From Anaerolineales bacterium UBA3071 (lineage in GTDB: Bacteria; Chloroflexota; Anaerolineae; UBA3071), in the NCBI GenBank assembly GCA_002366755.1, contig DFBV01000012.1, positions 1 through 7,268 of the forward strand: a DNA stretch of 7,268 nucleotides, written 5' to 3'. Position 1 is the first letter of the stretch. Each line of letters begins with the position of its first letter. Both the position numbers and the translations under genes were made by a program. Shown here in pieces: positions 5,496 through 7,268 of this stretch. The notes beneath the pieces are model-generated. The model saw only the letters and a program-made list of their open reading frames with translations, did no database searches and had not been told where the DNA came from.

Positions 5496-5524
5496 ATTGT
5501 ACCATTCCCCTGCCAGGCTGTCAA
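5496..5524 (-). promoter_or_regulatory. Predicted strong sigma70 promoter for rdgB
   Basis: On the minus strand: perfect -35 TTGACA (5524-5519), 17-bp spacer, -10 TACAAT (5501-5496). The start would be near 5489, about 30 nt before the ATG. The -10 box sits in the context GGTACAATGG, identical to that of the galE promoter. Confidence 0.8.
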
Positions 5525-5578
5525 CAGTTCGTTACGCTGTCGGAGTGGCTGCGCTGGGCATCAAGAGCATATCGCCAG

Positions 5579-5607
5579 TTGTCTCCGTCGGCTAATCGGG
5601 GTATAAT
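5579..5607 (+). promoter_or_regulatory. Predicted sigma70 promoter for tsaE-tsaB-rimI
   Basis: -35 TTGTCT (5579-5584, four of six consensus), 17-bp spacer, perfect -10 TATAAT (5602-5607) in the context GGTATAATGG. The start would be near 5614, leaving a leader of only about 9 nt before the ATG at 5623 and no room for a normal ribosome binding site. Confidence 0.72.
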
Positions 5608-5622
5608 GGCTCCAGATTCGTT

Positions 5623-6156
5623 ATGGCTTGGAGAACGCGGCAAGGAATCGGACCCCTGTTGGTCGAAGATCTCGCCCTGGAATTGACCACCGGCAGCGCC
5701 GATGAGACGCAGCGACTCGGCGACCAGTTGGGGCAACTCTTGCAGCCTGGTCACGTCGTTGCCCTGGTCGGCGAGTTGGGTGCGGGCAAAACCTGTCTGA
5801 CGCAGGGCATCGCCCGCGGGCTGGGCGTGGAGGAACCCGTCACCAGCCCCACGTTCATCATGGTCAATGAGTATCGCATCGCTGACGGCGTGGCGTTCTA
5901 TCACATTGATTGCTACCGTCTCGATGAAAACGGTGTGGCCGAGGCACTGGCCATCGGCGTGGACGAACTGCTGGGCAGCGATGGCATCTGCGTGGTGGAA
6001 TGGGCCGAACGCATCGAGCCGCTTCTTCCGCATGAACACCTGGCCGTGTCTCTGGTCTACGTAGACCACACGACGCGACATCTACAATTCATGGCTTCCG
6101 GCGAACGGCACATTGCCCTGCTGAATGGTCTGAAAGCCCAAAGGGTCGAGAGTTGA
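5623..6156 (+). CDS. tsaE: tRNA threonylcarbamoyladenosine biosynthesis ATPase TsaE
   Basis: TsaE is the P-loop ATPase that works with TsaB and TsaD to place threonylcarbamoyl on A37 of ANN-decoding tRNAs (t6A). The product is 177 residues, slightly longer than the usual 140-160 because of about 18 extra N-terminal residues before LELTTGS. Seen: Walker A GELGAGKT (50-57), the family motif SPTF (75-78), YHIDCYRL (93-100) and VVEWAER (124-130). The ATG at 5623 is only about 9 nt from the predicted transcription start. A downstream TTG at 5659 would give a more standard length, with AAGGA some distance upstream, so the start is moderately certain. It is the first gene of a same-strand group with tsaB (75 bp downstream) and rimI. 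Confidence 0.96.
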   Translation: MAWRTRQGIGPLLVEDLALELTTGSADETQRLGDQLGQLLQPGHVVALVGELGAGKTCLTQGIARGLGVEEPVTSPTFIMVNEYRIADGVAFYHIDCYRLDENGVAEALAIGVDELLGSDGICVVEWAERIEPLLPHEHLAVSLVYVDHTTRHLQFMASGERHIALLNGLKAQRVES

Positions 6157-6162
6157 GGAGAT

Positions 6163-6204
6163 CAGGGTTCGGCGTTCAGGACCGGATTCCAGACTCCGAA
6201 CTTC
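6163..6204. repeat. Second copy of the GTTCGG-family intergenic repeat
   Basis: The 75-bp gap between tsaE and tsaB holds CAGGGTTCGG (6163-6172), GTTCAGG (6174-6180) and ACTCCGAACTTC (6193-6204). The same words, in part on the other strand, occur at 1992-2044. GTTCGG (6167-6172) can pair with CCGAAC (6196-6201) across a 23-nt loop. The gap lies inside what should be a tight operon. Confidence 0.55.
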
Positions 6205-6231
6205 AGACGTGAGACCTTGAAACCCGGTTCC

Positions 6232-6933
6232 ATGTTACTCGCGCTTGACACAGCAACTCGGCTGGCCAGCATCGCTCTGTACGACGGACAGCAACTGCTT
6301 TCCGAAGCCACATGGCATTCGGCTCGGCAGCACACTGTGGAGTTGATGCCGCGCGTCGTTCAGATGCTGGAACAGGCCGAACTGACGCCACAGTCGCTCA
6401 GCGCTGTGGCTGTGACGCTGGGTCCTGGCTCCTTCACTGGACTGCGCGTCGCCCTCAGCGTGGCCAAGGGACTGGCCGTCGCTCACGATCTGGCGCTGCT
6501 GGGCGTGCCGACGCTGGACGTCGTCGCCTATCCGCACCGCTGGCAGCCGCTGCCGGTCTGCGCGCTGGTGCAGGCAGGCCGGGGGCGAGTCTGCTGGGCG
6601 CTGTATGGCTGGGAAGAGGACCTGTGGCAGCCCAGCGGGGAATACCTCCTCTCAACGGTGGCAGAGGTGGTGGCAAGGGTCGCTACTACCAGCCAAGAGA
6701 CCCTCTTCGCTGGGGAGATATGGCTTGGTACCGCTGCCGCGTTGCAGGAGGGACTGGGGGAACAGGTGCGGTTGGCTTCGCCTGCGCTGACGCTGCGCCG
6801 TGCGGGGTACCTGGCCGAACTGGCCTGGGCGCGCTATCAGCGCGGCGAGCAGGACGATCCGACATCCCTGTCGCCCATCTACCTGCACGAACCGGCCATC
6901 GCCAAGGGGCGGAGTTCACGAGCAAAGCCATGA
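6232..6933 (+). CDS. tsaB: tRNA threonylcarbamoyladenosine biosynthesis protein TsaB
   Basis: TsaB is the ASKHA-fold partner that binds TsaD in the t6A-synthesising complex and, as a paralogue of TsaD, lacks its metal site. The product has 233 residues, the normal length. Seen: the N-terminal strand LLALDTATRLASIALYDG (2-19), ARQHTVELMP (31-40), and the strongly conserved TLGPGSFTGLRVALSVAKGLA (62-82), followed by GVPTLDVVA (91-99). The ATG at 6232 is preferred to an in-frame TTG at 6217 because the protein then begins directly with the first strand. Neither has a clear ribosome binding site, and the upstream gap is filled by a repeat. The stop overlaps the start of rimI by four bases (ATGA at 6930-6933), which indicates translational coupling. 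Confidence 0.95.
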   Translation: MLLALDTATRLASIALYDGQQLLSEATWHSARQHTVELMPRVVQMLEQAELTPQSLSAVAVTLGPGSFTGLRVALSVAKGLAVAHDLALLGVPTLDVVAYPHRWQPLPVCALVQAGRGRVCWALYGWEEDLWQPSGEYLLSTVAEVVARVATTSQETLFAGEIWLGTAAALQEGLGEQVRLASPALTLRRAGYLAELAWARYQRGEQDDPTSLSPIYLHEPAIAKGRSSRAKP

Positions 6934-7268
6934 CCACCGCCCGGCAGACGCCACCGCCCATCGAGCCGATGCGTGCGAGTGACATAGAAGCGGTCATGCG
7001 CATCGAGCGGGTGGTGTTTCCCACGCCGTGGTCGCCGCGAGCCTTTCGCTACGACCTGAGCATGGATCGGCATAGCCACTACTTCGTGCTGCGCGGCTGG
7101 CTGGACGAGATGCCCACACTCCTGGGCTATGCTGGCTTCTGGCTCTGGGGCGAGGAGGCGCACATCGGCACCATTGCCGTGCACCCGCGCTGGCAGCGGT
7201 GTGGCCTGGGGGAGTGGATCCTGCTGGGTGTGGTGGAGCAGGCGGCCGCGCTGCAGGCAAAGCTGGCC
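6930..7268 (+). CDS. rimI: Ribosomal protein S18-alanine N-acetyltransferase RimI, N-terminal 113 residues (partial)
   Basis: This GNAT-fold acetyltransferase is of the RimI type, which acetylates the N-terminal alanine of ribosomal protein S18 using acetyl-CoA. The frame is open to the window edge (113 codons), so roughly the last third is missing. Seen: IEPMRASDIEAVMRIE (11-26), FPTPWSPRAF (30-39), GYAGFWLWGEEAHIGTIAV (66-84, strands 4 and 5 of the fold) and the acetyl-CoA pyrophosphate loop HPRWQRCGLGEWIL (85-98) with the R/Q-x-x-G-x-G pattern. A 10-15 residue Pro-rich N-terminal lead precedes the domain. The ATG overlaps the tsaB stop, and the neighbourhood tsaE-tsaB-rimI is a well-known arrangement, often followed by tsaD. 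Its position supports RimI over an unrelated GNAT. Confidence 0.92.
   Translation, partial: MTTARQTPPPIEPMRASDIEAVMRIERVVFPTPWSPRAFRYDLSMDRHSHYFVLRGWLDEMPTLLGYAGFWLWGEEAHIGTIAVHPRWQRCGLGEWILLGVVEQAAALQAKLA

Noticed and set aside
5007..5606. Plus-strand open frame of 199 residues over rdgB
   Set aside because: It is antisense to rdgB with all family motifs, and it runs through the rdgB and tsaE promoter region.
5521..6081. Minus-strand open frame of 186 residues
   Set aside because: It is antisense to tsaE, whose Walker A and family motifs are unambiguous.
1..7268. Insertion sequence, prophage, toxin-antitoxin or defence system
   Set aside because: Every sizeable reading frame on a coding strand is explained by a housekeeping-type gene or the one membrane protein. 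No transposase, integrase or paired small genes were found.

Overview
The window is GC-rich, gene-dense bacterial chromosome with eight protein-coding genes, two of them cut by the window edges. The housekeeping gene set, the t6A cluster tsaE-tsaB-rimI, a lone type IV prepilin peptidase and a multi-pass membrane protein of a kind I associate with DUF5656 would fit a Chloroflexota (Anaerolineae-like) genome. That placement is an inference from gene content, not a proof. I see no tRNA, rRNA, insertion sequence, phage gene or CRISPR array.

Layout: recQ (minus, C-terminal part off the left edge) is divergent from galE (plus). galE converges on a prepilin peptidase (minus), which is divergent from a polytopic membrane protein (plus). 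That gene converges on an ornithine cyclodeaminase/mu-crystallin family gene (minus), which lies 54 bp downstream of an XTP/dITP pyrophosphatase gene (rdgB, minus) and is probably co-transcribed with it. rdgB is divergent from tsaE (plus), followed by tsaB and rimI (cut by the right edge). TsaE and TsaB belong to the tRNA t6A37 synthesis machinery; RimI acetylates a ribosomal protein N-terminus and is a common genomic neighbour of these genes. RecQ and RdgB share the theme of genome and nucleotide-pool maintenance, but nothing ties them into one pathway here.

The striking part is between the genes. Nearly every intergenic gap of any size carries a short-period degenerate repeat: an 8-bp family (CTTGTCTA and variants) at 829-909 and 2859-2910, a 7-bp repeat (TATTGGA) at 2819-2839, a 9-bp repeat at 4824-4850 that contains the rdgB stop codon, and a GTTCGG-based family at 1992-2044 and 6163-6204. 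The octamers form two inverted arrays between recQ and galE that can fold into a 36-bp imperfect hairpin, and one direct array before the membrane protein gene. All three arrays point toward a start codon 28-40 nt away.

Four good sigma70-type promoters can be read directly, three with the -10 context GGTAYAATGG. One (2917-2944) implies a leaderless transcript, and another (793-820) overlaps the recQ start codon on the opposite strand.
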